Position numbers and translations under genes: made by a program. This document shows, piece by piece, positions 1 through 9,711 of a DNA stretch of 64,000 bases; positions within the stretch are counted from its first letter, which is position 1; the number at the start of each line of letters is the position of its first letter. The notes beneath the pieces were generated by a model that worked only from the letters and a program-made list of their open reading frames with translations, did no database searches and had not been told where the DNA came from. The DNA is taken from assembly GCA_965206655.1 (NCBI GenBank), contig CBDBKC010000032.1, positions 1 to 64,000 of the forward strand, given 5' to 3'. The DNA is from JAPPLB01 sp965206655. Lineage in GTDB: Bacteria > Acidobacteriota > Terriglobia > Bryobacterales > UBA6623.

Positions 1-164
1 AAGATCAACTGTTCCTGGTGGTTCGTCTCGAAGACGACGCAGTACTTGTCGAACCCTTTAACTCGCCCGGAAAGTTTCACCCCGCTGGTGAGGTAAATCG
101 TGACCGGCATTCTCTCTTTGCGGGCACTATTGAGGAAGCCGTCTTGTAGGTTTTGACTGGACAT
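1..164 (-). CDS. hfq: RNA chaperone Hfq, N-terminal 54 codons (runs off the window)
   Basis: Reading the minus strand from the ATG at 164 gives MSSQNLQDGFLNSARKER, then a YLTSGVKLSGRVKGFDKY segment and a CVVFETN strand. This is the Sm1 motif of Hfq. Hfq forms a hexameric ring that pairs small RNAs with mRNAs and affects their stability and translation in the cytoplasm. The N-terminal QNLQD and the GVKLxGxVxxFD core are hallmark family positions. The Sm2 motif (YKHA) lies beyond the window edge. The frame stays open to base 1. I could not see the usual neighbours (miaA, hflX) because the gene is cut by the edge. Recognition is secure despite the truncation. Confidence 0.93.
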   Translation of the reverse strand, partial: MSSQNLQDGFLNSARKERMPVTIYLTSGVKLSGRVKGFDKYCVVFETNHQEQLI

Positions 165-426
165 AGGGGGCCATCCACTGTCTTAGGCAATTCAAGCATG
201 AGCTGTTTGCCAATGAGAATCCGGGGACGAAAAAAAGAGCAGAGCCGCCCCCGGTCAATGTCAGTCATTGTAGAGGAACAATGCGGGCATGGCAACGAAA
301 CTGTAGCGGGAAACTGCAATGGGAATGCCCTTGAATCGATCGGTTCCGGCGACTCGATTGCATCTCAAAAAGTCGAGCCGTATGCCGGGAAAGAAGACCT
401 CGCCGGGGTTGACGGTACAATGAAAT

Positions 427-1323
427 TTGTCGTTGCCGATCATTCGCGAGATTGGAGCGGCCCTGCGCAATCTCGACCCCGAGGAGGTGCGCCGCATGTC
501 GGAGCGGCCTCTCGCGGTCGGTGTTCTGGCCGCGGAGGATGCTGCCTACTCGCGCATTCTCTCCTTCCTGATTCCACCGGAAACATCGGAAGCGAAGGCC
601 CAGCAAGCATTTCGTTCGCTGCTGCGGGTGGCCGAGGAATCGGACTTTGGCCACTGCGATCTTGGTCTGACCGAAGCGGGCTTACTGCATCCGGCGCACT
701 TTTACGCGTTTGACGAACGGTTGCCCTCCGCCACGATCAAGCTGATACTCGATGATCACGAAGACCTTTGGGTGCCGCTCGCTCGGCGTTTTATGCGCTT
801 TCGCGAACCTGCAATCCAGCGGATCATCTGGAAGATCAGCAAGGAGAATGCTTACTTTACAGTCGCTACGGCACTGCCGAACGTGGTGCCGAGCATCATC
901 TCCGTCCCCTGGGCTGTCGGTGAGTTCGCTTCCGACACGGCCTTCCTGACAATGAACCAGGTGCGGATGGCGTTCTTGATAGCCGCGGCCAGCGACAGCG
1001 ATATCGGCTACAACCGGCAGCGGGCGCAGATTGGGTCCATCGTCGCGGCCGCCTTCGGCTGGCGCGCCATCGCGCGCGAAATGGTTTCGAAAATTCCCGC
1101 CGGCGGTGGATTGGTTTCGAAGGGCCTAATCTCGTTCGCCGGAACCTACGTGGTCGGCATGGGACTCGATCGCGTTCTGCGTTTTGGCCGACATCTCACC
1201 CGCGAAGAGAAGCGCCGGCACTATGCGTACGCGTTCGAACGGGGCCGGGAGGCTGTCCAGCAAATCGTAGAGCGCCTCACTGGACGGGGCAACTCGGTCA
1301 GCAACTTGAGCGCCGTATCGTAA
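427..1323 (+). CDS. DUF697/YcjF-like protein of unknown function
   Basis: A 298-residue protein without a signal peptide. The middle and C-terminal part (about residues 150-275) has alternating hydrophobic helices with Gly-rich turns, then GTYVVGMGLDRVLRFGR and a charged LTREEKRRHY segment. I associate this pattern with the DUF697/YcjF group, whose members are membrane-associated and sometimes fused to GTPases; no P-loop is seen here. A TTG at 427 opens the frame immediately after an in-frame stop at 421. An ATG at 496 has a strong GAGGAGGT seven bases upstream and could be the true start, but the LDPEEVRR residues before it look like conserved N-terminal sequence. It is divergent from hfq. 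The function is unknown. Confidence 0.6.
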   Translation: MSLPIIREIGAALRNLDPEEVRRMSERPLAVGVLAAEDAAYSRILSFLIPPETSEAKAQQAFRSLLRVAEESDFGHCDLGLTEAGLLHPAHFYAFDERLPSATIKLILDDHEDLWVPLARRFMRFREPAIQRIIWKISKENAYFTVATALPNVVPSIISVPWAVGEFASDTAFLTMNQVRMAFLIAAASDSDIGYNRQRAQIGSIVAAAFGWRAIAREMVSKIPAGGGLVSKGLISFAGTYVVGMGLDRVLRFGRHLTREEKRRHYAYAFERGREAVQQIVERLTGRGNSVSNLSAVS

Positions 1324-1345
1324 AGCATCTTTAGGAAGATCGAAA

Positions 1346-1768
1346 TTGAAACGCGCCGCTAGCTTCTACCTGATTGCGTTCCTGGTTTTCGCGTGGACGC
1401 CGGGCCTGTTTGCCGCTGACGATGTGATTCGAGGACGCCTTGAGGCCTCGCCCGAGCAGCTTCAAAGCTCGGATCCGCCGCTGCTCTTCATTACCGATGA
1501 CGGTCAACGATTCACGCTGGCAGGGGACGAGTATTCAACGAGCCAGCTCGGCGACCCGCGCCTCAAAGGACGTCATTGGGAGTTGCGGGGCGCCCGCCAG
1601 CCGGACGGCGTTTTCGAGGTGTTGCGCTTGTTCACCATCAAAGACGCCAAGACGTTTCGTGTCACGTATTTCTGCGTGATCTGCAACATTCGAAGTCATC
1701 ACGCCGGTGAATGCATGTGTTGTCAGGAAGAGACGGAACTCCAGGAACTTCCTGTCGAACAGCAATGA
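1346..1768 (+). CDS. small secreted protein with a Cys/His-rich tail
   Basis: A 140-residue protein with a Sec signal peptide (hydrophobic stretch about residues 4-23, ending LFAADD). A beta-rich body follows, and then a compact C-terminal cluster FCVICNIRSHHAGECMCC (about residues 109-126). The five Cys and two His suggest a bound metal or redox site, but no family was recognised. The start is TTG at 1346 with AGGA ten bases upstream. It follows the previous gene by 22 bases and ends 10 bases before the epimerase gene, so the three probably form one transcript. The exported location is inferred from the signal peptide alone. Confidence 0.6.
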   Translation: MKRAASFYLIAFLVFAWTPGLFAADDVIRGRLEASPEQLQSSDPPLLFITDDGQRFTLAGDEYSTSQLGDPRLKGRHWELRGARQPDGVFEVLRLFTIKDAKTFRVTYFCVICNIRSHHAGECMCCQEETELQELPVEQQ

Positions 1769-1778
1769 GAATGCGCCC

Positions 1779-2843
1779 ATGAGGATACGCTCTGTTCCGC
1801 GGGCGGCCTTGCTCCTACTCTTTGCGATGTCGCTGCTAGCCCAGCCGTACACAGTCAAGAAAACGACGGCGGACGGCGTCCCGATTGTTCAACTCGTGGA
1901 TAGCCGGCGAGAGATTGTGGTTTCGATTGCCCCCACGGTCGGCAACAACGCATACGAAATGCAGGTCGGTGGCAAGAACGTGTTCTGGTTTCCCTATGAA
2001 TCGGTGGGGGAGTTCGCGCGCGAGCCCAAGCTCTGCGGCAACCCCTTCCTGGCTCCCTGGGCGAACCGTTTGGATGAGGACGGCTTCTACTTTGAGCGCG
2101 TCCACTATCGACTGAACGAGGACTTGGGCAACCTGCGGCGCGATGGGAATGGACTCCCCATTCACGGCTTGCTGCTCTACTGGCCGAAGTGGGAGGTCGT
2201 AGCGCTGGAAGCTGATGCCCATGAGGCAAGCGTGACAAGCCGGCTGGATTTCGCTCAGCACCCTGAGCTTCTCGGGCAGTTTCCCTTCGCGCACGTCATC
2301 GAGATGACATATCGGTTGCGCGATGGGTCTTTGGACGTCGTTACCCGCATTGCCAACCAGGCATCCCGCCCAATGCCGGTTTCGGTCGGCTACCATCCGT
2401 ACTGCCAGATTCACGACGCTCCACGAGACCAGTGGACCGTAAGGCTACCGGTCAAACATGTCTGGACGCTGAATCGCCAACTCGTCCCCACGGGCGACAC
2501 CGCTCCCGTTGGAGACTTCTTCCCCCAGCCTGACAAGATCTCGTTGTTGGATAGCTTCTTGGATCACGTCTTCGGCGGCTTACTCCGTGAGAGCGACGGC
2601 ACTGCCCGTTTCTCCGTCCAGGGCAAGAAGGAAAAGATCGAAGTTCGTTATGGGCCGAAATATCGCGCCGCCGTGGTCTACGCACCCCCAGGCGAAGGCC
2701 GAGACTTCATCTGCTTCGAGCCCATGAGTGGAATCACGAACGCGTTCAACCTCGCGCACCGCTCCCGATACGACGATCTACAGTCCATTGCTCCCGGCGA
2801 CGAGTGGGTCGAAAGTTACTCGATCCACCCGAGCGGTTTCTAG
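1779..2843 (+). CDS. exported aldose 1-epimerase-like protein
   Basis: A 354-residue protein of the galactose mutarotase superfamily, which interconverts the alpha and beta anomers of sugars. The family pattern is visible as NPFLAPWANRLD near residue 90, IHGLLLYWPKW near 128 and VSVGYHPYCQI near 205, the last resembling the usual GYHPYF metal/sugar-binding strand. A hydrophobic N-terminus (RAALLLLFAMSLLAQ) looks like a signal peptide, so it would act outside the cytoplasm. The ATG at 1779 was chosen because it begins the signal peptide; the frame is open further upstream into the previous gene. The protein may be a sugar-binding paralogue rather than an active mutarotase. Its stop is only 4 bases from the convergent next gene. 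Confidence 0.82.
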   Translation: MRIRSVPRAALLLLFAMSLLAQPYTVKKTTADGVPIVQLVDSRREIVVSIAPTVGNNAYEMQVGGKNVFWFPYESVGEFAREPKLCGNPFLAPWANRLDEDGFYFERVHYRLNEDLGNLRRDGNGLPIHGLLLYWPKWEVVALEADAHEASVTSRLDFAQHPELLGQFPFAHVIEMTYRLRDGSLDVVTRIANQASRPMPVSVGYHPYCQIHDAPRDQWTVRLPVKHVWTLNRQLVPTGDTAPVGDFFPQPDKISLLDSFLDHVFGGLLRESDGTARFSVQGKKEKIEVRYGPKYRAAVVYAPPGEGRDFICFEPMSGITNAFNLAHRSRYDDLQSIAPGDEWVESYSIHPSGF

Positions 2844-2847
2844 CTCG

Positions 2848-5379
2848 TTAGGCCCACGCGTGATGAGATTCGGGCCCCACCCGGTAGCTAACGTTGAGTT
2901 CCGGCGTTTCGAGGCGTTCGTTTCCACGCACCATGGATTCAAGGCACGAGTTCAGGACGCCGCTGACGAGCAGCGTCCTCTCCACGGGATACGGCGCATG
3001 CCCTGTGGCGAACATCTTTTCGATATTTGACGCCAGGCAAGCCGAGTAATGAACGTTGGGGCCCGGGCTGCGCAGGAGCTGCGTCGCGACGATTCCCTCC
3101 GGTCCCTTCAACTTTGCCGCGAACAGGAAGTCTCCGACCGCGCCGTTGAGCCACAGCAAGGTGGTTCTCAGTCCGTCGTTTCGGTCGATCAGGTAGGCAC
3201 GTGGTTCTTTAACGAGATGGGGTAACACACCGCTTCCCAGCAAGTCCTGAGGGCGAGCGTCCTCTAGAGTGATACCCTTCAATTCGTCGCTGCAAGACAA
3301 AGCAGCTTCGAGGATCTGCTTCGACCAGCGCCCATCTTCGCCCGCCTTCCAGACCTCGTCTCCTTGCAGCATCTGAACGGCTTTGACACCCGATTCGCCT
3401 CCCTTGCGGCGCTCGACCATCGCCTGGAGCCCTTCGAGCGCGTGGAAGTCGTGAGCGTCAGAGCCTCCCGCCCCGGCCATGACCACCTCTTCGATCTCGC
3501 AATCGAGCGGTAGCTCGAGCTCCGGCAACCGCCAGGTCACCGGAATCGACGATCCGGCCAGCATCGGGAATGTAAGGCGCTTCGAATCTTCCACCATCTT
3601 GCGCGCCTTCTCAAAGTCATAGGAGAGATGCTTGTCGTTGTAGACAGGAACCGCCCGGCCATCCTGCTCGAAGACTCTTACAATCTCCTGAAACCATTCG
3701 TAACGCGGATAGAGTTTCTGTCCTTTTTCGTTCGAAGGGTAGTCGCCGTGCTCGGCGATCAGCAGCACAGCATCGACCGCCAGTTTGTCTCCGCCGAGAC
3801 GTAAAGCGTCCGCGATCGTGGGATACACCTTGAAGCCGAATTGTTCACCGCGCTCTTCGCTTTGGTCGCCTTCCGGGTTTTGATCCACCCAGAGTGACAC
3901 CACGTCCATCGCCGGATTGTGCCACTCGCCGTTCATCGGGTAGCCCACGAGGAAACGGTCCGTGATGTGTTGCGAGTGGGAAAGATACGTCCAGATCGTT
4001 GTGATGACCGCAATGCGTTTGCGAGCGGGCTTTGCGGCGGCGGCAGTTTGTGTTGCGGAGTTGCCCGTGGCAATGGGAGTCGGATTCGGGCTTGTCCAGA
4101 AGGTGGACTCTCTCGCCGGCTGGTAACGAATGTTGAGATGCGGGGTTTCGATACGCTTCTGATCGAGGTGCAAGGATTCAACGCCGGCCGCCGTGAGGCC
4201 TGTTGTGAGGAGAGTGCGTTCAACCGGGTAGGGCGATTCGCCCGTCAGGAAAAGCGTCTCGGTGTGATGGGTAAGGGGGCTGAAAAAATTGACGACCTCG
4301 CGGGGGTGCAGGTACATCAGCGTCGACAAAGGTTTGCTTTCGTTCTTGAGTCTCGCCGCGACGGTAATGTCATGGACGATTCCCTCAACGAGCATGATCG
4401 TGGCCTTGAGTCCATCGGCGTACTCATAGCGATAGGCGATCGGATCCTCGACCAGGCTTGGCAACTCGTCCATCGTAGGTAAATGGTGATTGAAGCCTTC
4501 TCGTGCCGGCGTCAATCGTAAGCTGCGGCAGAGGCAGGCTTGAAAGAGTTCCGGGTCCCAACCGCCCTGTTCCCAGGATCGTGCCCGCATGGCGTCCCAG
4601 AAAGCTTCGCCGCGAATCGCCTGGATCGCAACAACCCCGGTCTCGCCCCCCTTGCGGCGTTCGACAATCCCCTGCACGGCTTCCAAAGAGTGGATGTCAT
4701 AGCCATCCGGCCCCCCGACCCCAACGGAGAGCGCCTCCTCAACTTCGGCCCCCTCGGGCAGCTCGACCGGCGGTAAGCGCGTCGTGACCGGCAGTGATGA
4801 TCCTGCCATTAAGGCGAATCCCATGCTCCGCGACGTCTCCACCATCTCTTTCGCCCACTCCCACTTCCACGAGAGATGCTTGTCGTTGAAGACGGGCACA
4901 GTCCGGCCGCTGCGCTCGAAAACATCGACAATCCGGCGAAAGAACTCGTAGCGGGGATAGAGTGTCTGGCCTCTGTCGTTCTTAGGATATTTTCCGTGTT
5001 CAGCGATCAGCAGCACGCCGTCCACCGCGAGATCGTCGCCGCCCAGCGTGAGGGCTTCCTCGATGGAGGGGTAAATCTTCATCTGGGGAAACTCACGCGC
5101 CCGTGCGCGGCTCAGGTCGTTCTCAGGCTGTTGATCGACGTACAGCGAGACGAGATCGATCGGCGGGAGATGGTGTTGGTTGTCCCAGCCATACCCGATC
5201 AGGTAACGGTCGAGGATGTGCTGCGCGTGAGAGTGGCGGCGGTACTCGGTGACGACAGCGGCGATTCGTGGACGGTGCGTCGCCACCTGACACGCCTGGG
5301 CAAACGGGATCAGGACAGCCGGGATCGATTGAAGAATGTCACGCCGTGAGGGCTGGGCCATGGAGGTTTTCACAAGCAT
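2848..5379 (-). CDS. two-module exported protein of unknown function (internal tandem duplication)
   Basis: An 843-residue protein made of two copies of the same module, about residues 35-435 and 450-843, joined by a Pro/Thr/Ala-rich linker. Matching landmarks occur in order in both halves: LIAEHGKYPKNDRGQTLYPR / LIAEHGDYPSNEKGQKLYPR, VFNDKHLSWKWE / VYNDKHLSYDFE, MAGSSLPVT / LAGSSIPVT, VERRKGGETGV / VERRKGGESGV and PYPVERTLL in each. The N-terminus has SRRDIL followed by a hydrophobic stretch ending QACQ, resembling a Tat signal or lipoprotein signal. The start could be the ATG at 5361. I recognise single-module relatives in Acidobacteria and Planctomycetes only as uncharacterised proteins. 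No catalytic motif was identified. Confidence 0.7.
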   Translation of the reverse strand: MLVKTSMAQPSRRDILQSIPAVLIPFAQACQVATHRPRIAAVVTEYRRHSHAQHILDRYLIGYGWDNQHHLPPIDLVSLYVDQQPENDLSRARAREFPQMKIYPSIEEALTLGGDDLAVDGVLLIAEHGKYPKNDRGQTLYPRYEFFRRIVDVFERSGRTVPVFNDKHLSWKWEWAKEMVETSRSMGFALMAGSSLPVTTRLPPVELPEGAEVEEALSVGVGGPDGYDIHSLEAVQGIVERRKGGETGVVAIQAIRGEAFWDAMRARSWEQGGWDPELFQACLCRSLRLTPAREGFNHHLPTMDELPSLVEDPIAYRYEYADGLKATIMLVEGIVHDITVAARLKNESKPLSTLMYLHPREVVNFFSPLTHHTETLFLTGESPYPVERTLLTTGLTAAGVESLHLDQKRIETPHLNIRYQPARESTFWTSPNPTPIATGNSATQTAAAAKPARKRIAVITTIWTYLSHSQHITDRFLVGYPMNGEWHNPAMDVVSLWVDQNPEGDQSEERGEQFGFKVYPTIADALRLGGDKLAVDAVLLIAEHGDYPSNEKGQKLYPRYEWFQEIVRVFEQDGRAVPVYNDKHLSYDFEKARKMVEDSKRLTFPMLAGSSIPVTWRLPELELPLDCEIEEVVMAGAGGSDAHDFHALEGLQAMVERRKGGESGVKAVQMLQGDEVWKAGEDGRWSKQILEAALSCSDELKGITLEDARPQDLLGSGVLPHLVKEPRAYLIDRNDGLRTTLLWLNGAVGDFLFAAKLKGPEGIVATQLLRSPGPNVHYSACLASNIEKMFATGHAPYPVERTLLVSGVLNSCLESMVRGNERLETPELNVSYRVGPESHHAWA

Positions 5380-5417
5380 CGTTTCCCTTCGTCAGAACAA
5401 AGTCGCCCAAGGCCGGC

Positions 5418-6524
5418 TTACTCTCTCGCCATAACCTGAGCGCCAGGCCGAATCTCATCGGTGGCTCGTAACACGATTTGGTCTCCCGCCTGTAGGTTGC
5501 CGAACACCTCAACGAGATTGCCTTCCGTCATGCCCCTCCGAACGTTGACCCACTCGGCTTTGCCGCCGGCCACACGGATGATGAAGATCCGCTCCGTCGT
5601 CGCCTTAATGGCCGACGGTGGGACAAAGAATGTCTCGTAACCACGCCGGATCGGCCATTGCACGTCGGCATACATGCCCGGCGTGAGCTTATGGCCCGGG
5701 TTCATCACATCAAGCTCGACCGGCATCGTTCGGGTTGTCGAGTCGACAGAGTGGGCCGGACGCGCAACGACGCCGTTAAACGTTTCAGAAGGGAACGCCG
5801 GAACCGTGAATGGGACCCGCCGGCCGCGAGAAATGCTCTCTTTGTAGGCCTCGGGAACGGCGGCCACCAACCGTAGCCGACCGATCTGCTCCAACCTGAA
5901 TAGCGCCATGCGGGATTCGCCCCGAGGGCCGACGAGAGCGCCGGGGTGGGCGAAGCGCTCGGTGATGACGCCCGCGAATGGCGCGGTGACTTTTAGGTAC
6001 TTCTCGATCTCTTCGATTGCGCGAACCGATGATTGGTAGGCCGCGATCGTTTTGTCCAGCGAATCGATGCGGGCGCGCTCGGCCTCGACCGCCTTCTCGG
6101 CCAGGACAACATCGTTCCCCGCCACAACACCAGGCGTTTTGGCCGCTTCGGCCAGACGTTGATAGGTGCTTTCCGCGGCGGCCAGCTTGGCTTCCGCCTC
6201 AATGCGTTGAGCGCCGACGGCGGGAATCTTCGCCTGAGCTTCCGCGCGCTGAGCGGCCAGCTCGGGCGCGCTCAATTCAGCGAGCGCCTGCCCTTGTTTG
6301 ACGAAGGAGCCTCGATCGACATGAATCGCTTCGACGAAACCGGTGACCTTGGCGTGGATCTCGACCCGCTGGTACGGCGCGAGCTCGCCCGGGATCACCG
6401 TCGTTTTTTCAAGCGTCTTGGCGACGACTTCGGTCAACTCCGTTTGAACTGCAGCGGAGTCATCGGCGAGCACCGGCGCGGCCGCCGCGGCCATGGAGAA
6501 GAGAAGCAAGAAGGTATTGCGCAT
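5418..6524 (-). CDS. RND efflux periplasmic adaptor (membrane fusion protein)
   Basis: A 368-residue periplasmic adaptor that links an inner-membrane RND pump to an outer-membrane channel. A signal peptide (about residues 1-20) is followed by a biotinyl-lipoyl-like half (VDRGSFVKQGQALAELSAPE), an Ala/Glu-rich alpha-hairpin (about 80-170), the second lipoyl half (LKVTAPFAGVITERF), a beta-barrel and a C-terminal membrane-proximal domain (LQAGDQIVLRATDEIRPGAQV). It is the last gene of a three-gene operon and starts 16 bases after the permease stop. Substrate is not evident; the CusB-type metal-binding Met residues are not apparent. Confidence 0.9.
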   Translation of the reverse strand: MRNTFLLLFSMAAAAAPVLADDSAAVQTELTEVVAKTLEKTTVIPGELAPYQRVEIHAKVTGFVEAIHVDRGSFVKQGQALAELSAPELAAQRAEAQAKIPAVGAQRIEAEAKLAAAESTYQRLAEAAKTPGVVAGNDVVLAEKAVEAERARIDSLDKTIAAYQSSVRAIEEIEKYLKVTAPFAGVITERFAHPGALVGPRGESRMALFRLEQIGRLRLVAAVPEAYKESISRGRRVPFTVPAFPSETFNGVVARPAHSVDSTTRTMPVELDVMNPGHKLTPGMYADVQWPIRRGYETFFVPPSAIKATTERIFIIRVAGGKAEWVNVRRGMTEGNLVEVFGNLQAGDQIVLRATDEIRPGAQVMARE

Positions 6525-6539
6525 GTCAGTTTCTCGTTT

Positions 6540-9500
6540 TCAGGCTGCCGAGGAGCCGGGTGCTTGCGCGCCCGCGTAGTAGGGGCTGTCGGGGTCTTCC
6601 GGATCGATGGAAGACGAAAGGGTCGAGGCTTTCCGCTGGACGACCGCGAAAACGGACGGAATCACCACGAGCGCCGTCAAGGTGGAGGCGACGAGACCGC
6701 CGATCACCGCAATCCCCAGGGGAGCGGTCTGTTCGGCGCCGAGCGCAAGCGGCGTCATGCCGGCGATCATGACAACGCTAGTCATCAGAATGGGACGCAT
6801 GCGCGACCGCGCTGCTTCAACGGCCGCGTCAGCGGACGTCATGCCCCCGCGGCGGTACTTCTCGGCGAAGGTACATAGCAGAATCGAATCCGCGACGGAA
6901 ACCCCGATGGCCATGATCGCGCCCATGAACGACTGGATGTTGAGCGTCACGCCGGCTAGCATGAGGGCGACTGAGACTCCCGCCAGTACAGCCGGAATCG
7001 CCATGATGACAACGAACGCGACTCGGATTGACTGGAAGTACGCGGCGAGCAACAAAAAGACGGCAATTACCGACAACATCAGACCGAGTTCCAGGCTCCC
7101 CGTCATCAACTCCATCGGATCGACCTGACCGCGGACGTTAACGGATACCCCGCGTGGCGGCTCGGGCAAGTTGGCCAAGGCCGAGCGCACGTCGGCGGCT
7201 GCCTGCCCCAGATCTTGACCGACGATATTCGCCGTGACCGTGACCATACGCTGCATGTTGTAACGATGGTACTCACCCACCGCCTCGCCGAAGGTTACAT
7301 CCGCGACCTCGCCGACAGCGGTTCCGTTTTTGACCGGCACGCGCGAGACGTCCTCGAGCGACTGAATCATCGACTGCGGAATCTCGACTTGCACCTGGTA
7401 GGCGATGCCGGACTTCGGGTCCGCCCAGTAGACCGGAGTCGTAAAGCGGCTTGACCATGTCGCCGGAGCGAGCGCTTTGCCGACGTCCTCGACCGTCACG
7501 TCGAGCTGCGCCGCCCGCTTGCGATCGACATTGATCTCTACCGAGGGGTATTCGAGCAGTTCGCTCACCTGCGCATCGCGCAAATAGTCGATCGTACCCA
7601 GCGCGGCGACGACTTCCTGAGCATAGGCTTTGCTCTCGGGCAGACTCGGACCGGAAACCGCGATTTCTATCGGCGTCGGTGCTCCAAAGCTCATCACCTG
7701 GCTGATCAGGTCAGGGGCTTCGAAAGCGACCTGGGTTCCCGGAGCCAACTCTGGAACCCGTTTGCGCAACTCTTCTTCGACCTGAGTCGTAGCGATTCCC
7801 GAATACGGGTTGAGTGCGACGCGAATGACGGCTTCGTGGGACCCGCCGGTCCAAAGGAAGATCAGGTTCACGGGCCAACTCGCCTGCTGTGTCCCAACGA
7901 AAGCAATCGACGTTTCGACGTTCTCGGGGCCGACGATCTCGTCGACCGCCTCGAGCACCTGCTGTGTGATTCGCTCCGTGCGCTCGACCCGCGTTCCCGA
8001 AGGGGCGCGCATACGTATTTGCAGCGAGTTGGTATCGATGCGCGGAAAGATATCCGTTCCCAATGCGCCGCCGACAAAATAGAGGATCGCGCCGGTTCCC
8101 AACAGGTAAAGGCCGAAGATCGGCCAGCGTAGGGCGATGAGTCCGCGTGAGACGCCGCCGAAGGCATCTTGAATGGGCGAGAACCAAGTGCGTGACTGGG
8201 CGCCCGCCAGGTGCTTCGCCTTGCGGTTGAGCCACGTCTCCATGATGGGCACAAACGTGCTCGCCAGGAAATAGGACGCGATCATCGCGAAGGCGACCGC
8301 CAGAGCAAGTGGCACGAACAGCGCGCGCGCCACGCCGGCCATAAAGAACGACGGCGCGAAGACGGATACCACGCACAGCATCGCCAGCAGGCGCGGGACA
8401 ACGACCTCGCGGCTGGCTTCAAGTACGGCCTTGGCAACCGGCTTGCCGCGGCTCAAATGCGTATGAATGTTTTCGATGGCGATGATCGATTCGTCGACCA
8501 GGATGCCGATCGCGAGGGTGAGTCCACCCAGCGTTATCAGGTTGATCGACTGGCCGGCGGCCCACAGCGCGACCGTCGCCGAGAGCAGCGCGATTGGGAT
8601 TGTGAGGACGACCACAACGGCGCTACGGAAGCTGCCGAGCGTCAACAGAATGATCAGACCCGTCAGCAACGCGCCCAGAATGCCCTCGATGGTCAGCGCT
8701 TCGATCGCATTCAGCACGTAGAACGACTGGTCGAACTCGAAGGTGATCTTGATGTCTTCGGGAATGGCCGCGCGGAACGTCGGCAGCGAATCCTTTACTC
8801 TCTGTACGACTTCGAGTGTCGAGGCATCGGCGCGCTTCGTCGCCGCGATGTAGACCGCGCGGGCGCCGTCGACGAGGGCGTAGCTGGTGAGAATGTCGGC
8901 GGCGTCCTCGGCGTAGCCGACGTCCCGAAGGTATACCGTGGGGCCGGTCCCGCTTTGGATTGGCACATCGTTGAGCTCGATCGCCTGCTTGACGGTCGAA
9001 TTCACGGGCGCCAGGTAATTCATGTCTCCGATTCGCACGCTGCCCGAGGGCGAGATCGTGTTCGTCTTGGCGATGGCCTGGACTACGTCGTCCGCGGACA
9101 GCCCGTATGCACGCAACCTGTCAGGGTTCACTCGCACGACAAGGCTGCGCGCGCTTCCGCCGAACGGTGGCGGCGCGGAGACGCCAGGCAAGCGGGAAAA
9201 CATCGGGCGAACCCGAAACAATGCGAGATCGGAAATCTCTTCGACCGACCGCGTTTCACTCGAAAAAACCAGATAGCCAACCGGCACGCCGCCGGCATCG
9301 AAGCGCATGATGAACGGCGGCACGGTTCCCGGCGGCATGAACGACCGTGACCGGTTCACCTGCGCGACTGTCTCGGCCATGGCCGTAGCCATATCCGTGT
9401 CCTCGTGGAAGTGCAGTTTCATCAACGCCGCACCTTGAACCGAGCGCGACTCGACATGATCGATGCCGCGGATGTAGAGGAAGTGATACTCGTAGTAGTT

Positions 9501-9692
9501 CACGAGGTACCCCTCCATCTGCGCTGGGTCCATGCCGCCGTAGGGCTGCGCGACGTAGATCACGGGCGTGCCGAGATCGGGGAAGATGTCGGCCTTCATC
9601 CGTGTGAGCGCGAGGATCGAGGCGAGGGTCACCCCCAGGATGACCATGAGAATCGTGATGGGCCGCCGCATAGCGGCGTGAATGAGCCACAT
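6540..9692 (-). CDS. RND family efflux permease
   Basis: A 1050-residue inner-membrane proton antiporter with the typical RND layout: TM1 near residue 12, a large periplasmic loop, a TM2-6 block (about 335-480), TM7 (about 530), a second large loop and TM8-12 (about 865-1010). The TM4 motif reads GILVDESIIAIENIH, so the usual Asp-Asp proton-relay pair of HAE1 pumps is Asp-Glu here. Length is normal for the family. It lies 20 bases downstream of the outer-membrane factor gene and 16 bases upstream of the adaptor. Together they form a tripartite exporter spanning both membranes. The substrate is not predictable from the sequence. Confidence 0.93.
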   Translation of the reverse strand: MWLIHAAMRRPITILMVILGVTLASILALTRMKADIFPDLGTPVIYVAQPYGGMDPAQMEGYLVNYYEYHFLYIRGIDHVESRSVQGAALMKLHFHEDTDMATAMAETVAQVNRSRSFMPPGTVPPFIMRFDAGGVPVGYLVFSSETRSVEEISDLALFRVRPMFSRLPGVSAPPPFGGSARSLVVRVNPDRLRAYGLSADDVVQAIAKTNTISPSGSVRIGDMNYLAPVNSTVKQAIELNDVPIQSGTGPTVYLRDVGYAEDAADILTSYALVDGARAVYIAATKRADASTLEVVQRVKDSLPTFRAAIPEDIKITFEFDQSFYVLNAIEALTIEGILGALLTGLIILLTLGSFRSAVVVVLTIPIALLSATVALWAAGQSINLITLGGLTLAIGILVDESIIAIENIHTHLSRGKPVAKAVLEASREVVVPRLLAMLCVVSVFAPSFFMAGVARALFVPLALAVAFAMIASYFLASTFVPIMETWLNRKAKHLAGAQSRTWFSPIQDAFGGVSRGLIALRWPIFGLYLLGTGAILYFVGGALGTDIFPRIDTNSLQIRMRAPSGTRVERTERITQQVLEAVDEIVGPENVETSIAFVGTQQASWPVNLIFLWTGGSHEAVIRVALNPYSGIATTQVEEELRKRVPELAPGTQVAFEAPDLISQVMSFGAPTPIEIAVSGPSLPESKAYAQEVVAALGTIDYLRDAQVSELLEYPSVEINVDRKRAAQLDVTVEDVGKALAPATWSSRFTTPVYWADPKSGIAYQVQVEIPQSMIQSLEDVSRVPVKNGTAVGEVADVTFGEAVGEYHRYNMQRMVTVTANIVGQDLGQAAADVRSALANLPEPPRGVSVNVRGQVDPMELMTGSLELGLMLSVIAVFLLLAAYFQSIRVAFVVIMAIPAVLAGVSVALMLAGVTLNIQSFMGAIMAIGVSVADSILLCTFAEKYRRGGMTSADAAVEAARSRMRPILMTSVVMIAGMTPLALGAEQTAPLGIAVIGGLVASTLTALVVIPSVFAVVQRKASTLSSSIDPEDPDSPYYAGAQAPGSSAA

Positions 9693-9711
9693 TGTCCGGT
9701 CTCTTCTCCGC

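Noticed and set aside
5993..6878. Plus-strand frames opposite the adaptor and permease ends
   Set aside because: Arg- and Gly-rich shadow frames of the real minus-strand genes.
8211..9350. Plus-strand 379-codon frame opposite the RND permease
   Set aside because: It is antisense to a clearly conserved permease and shows no domain.
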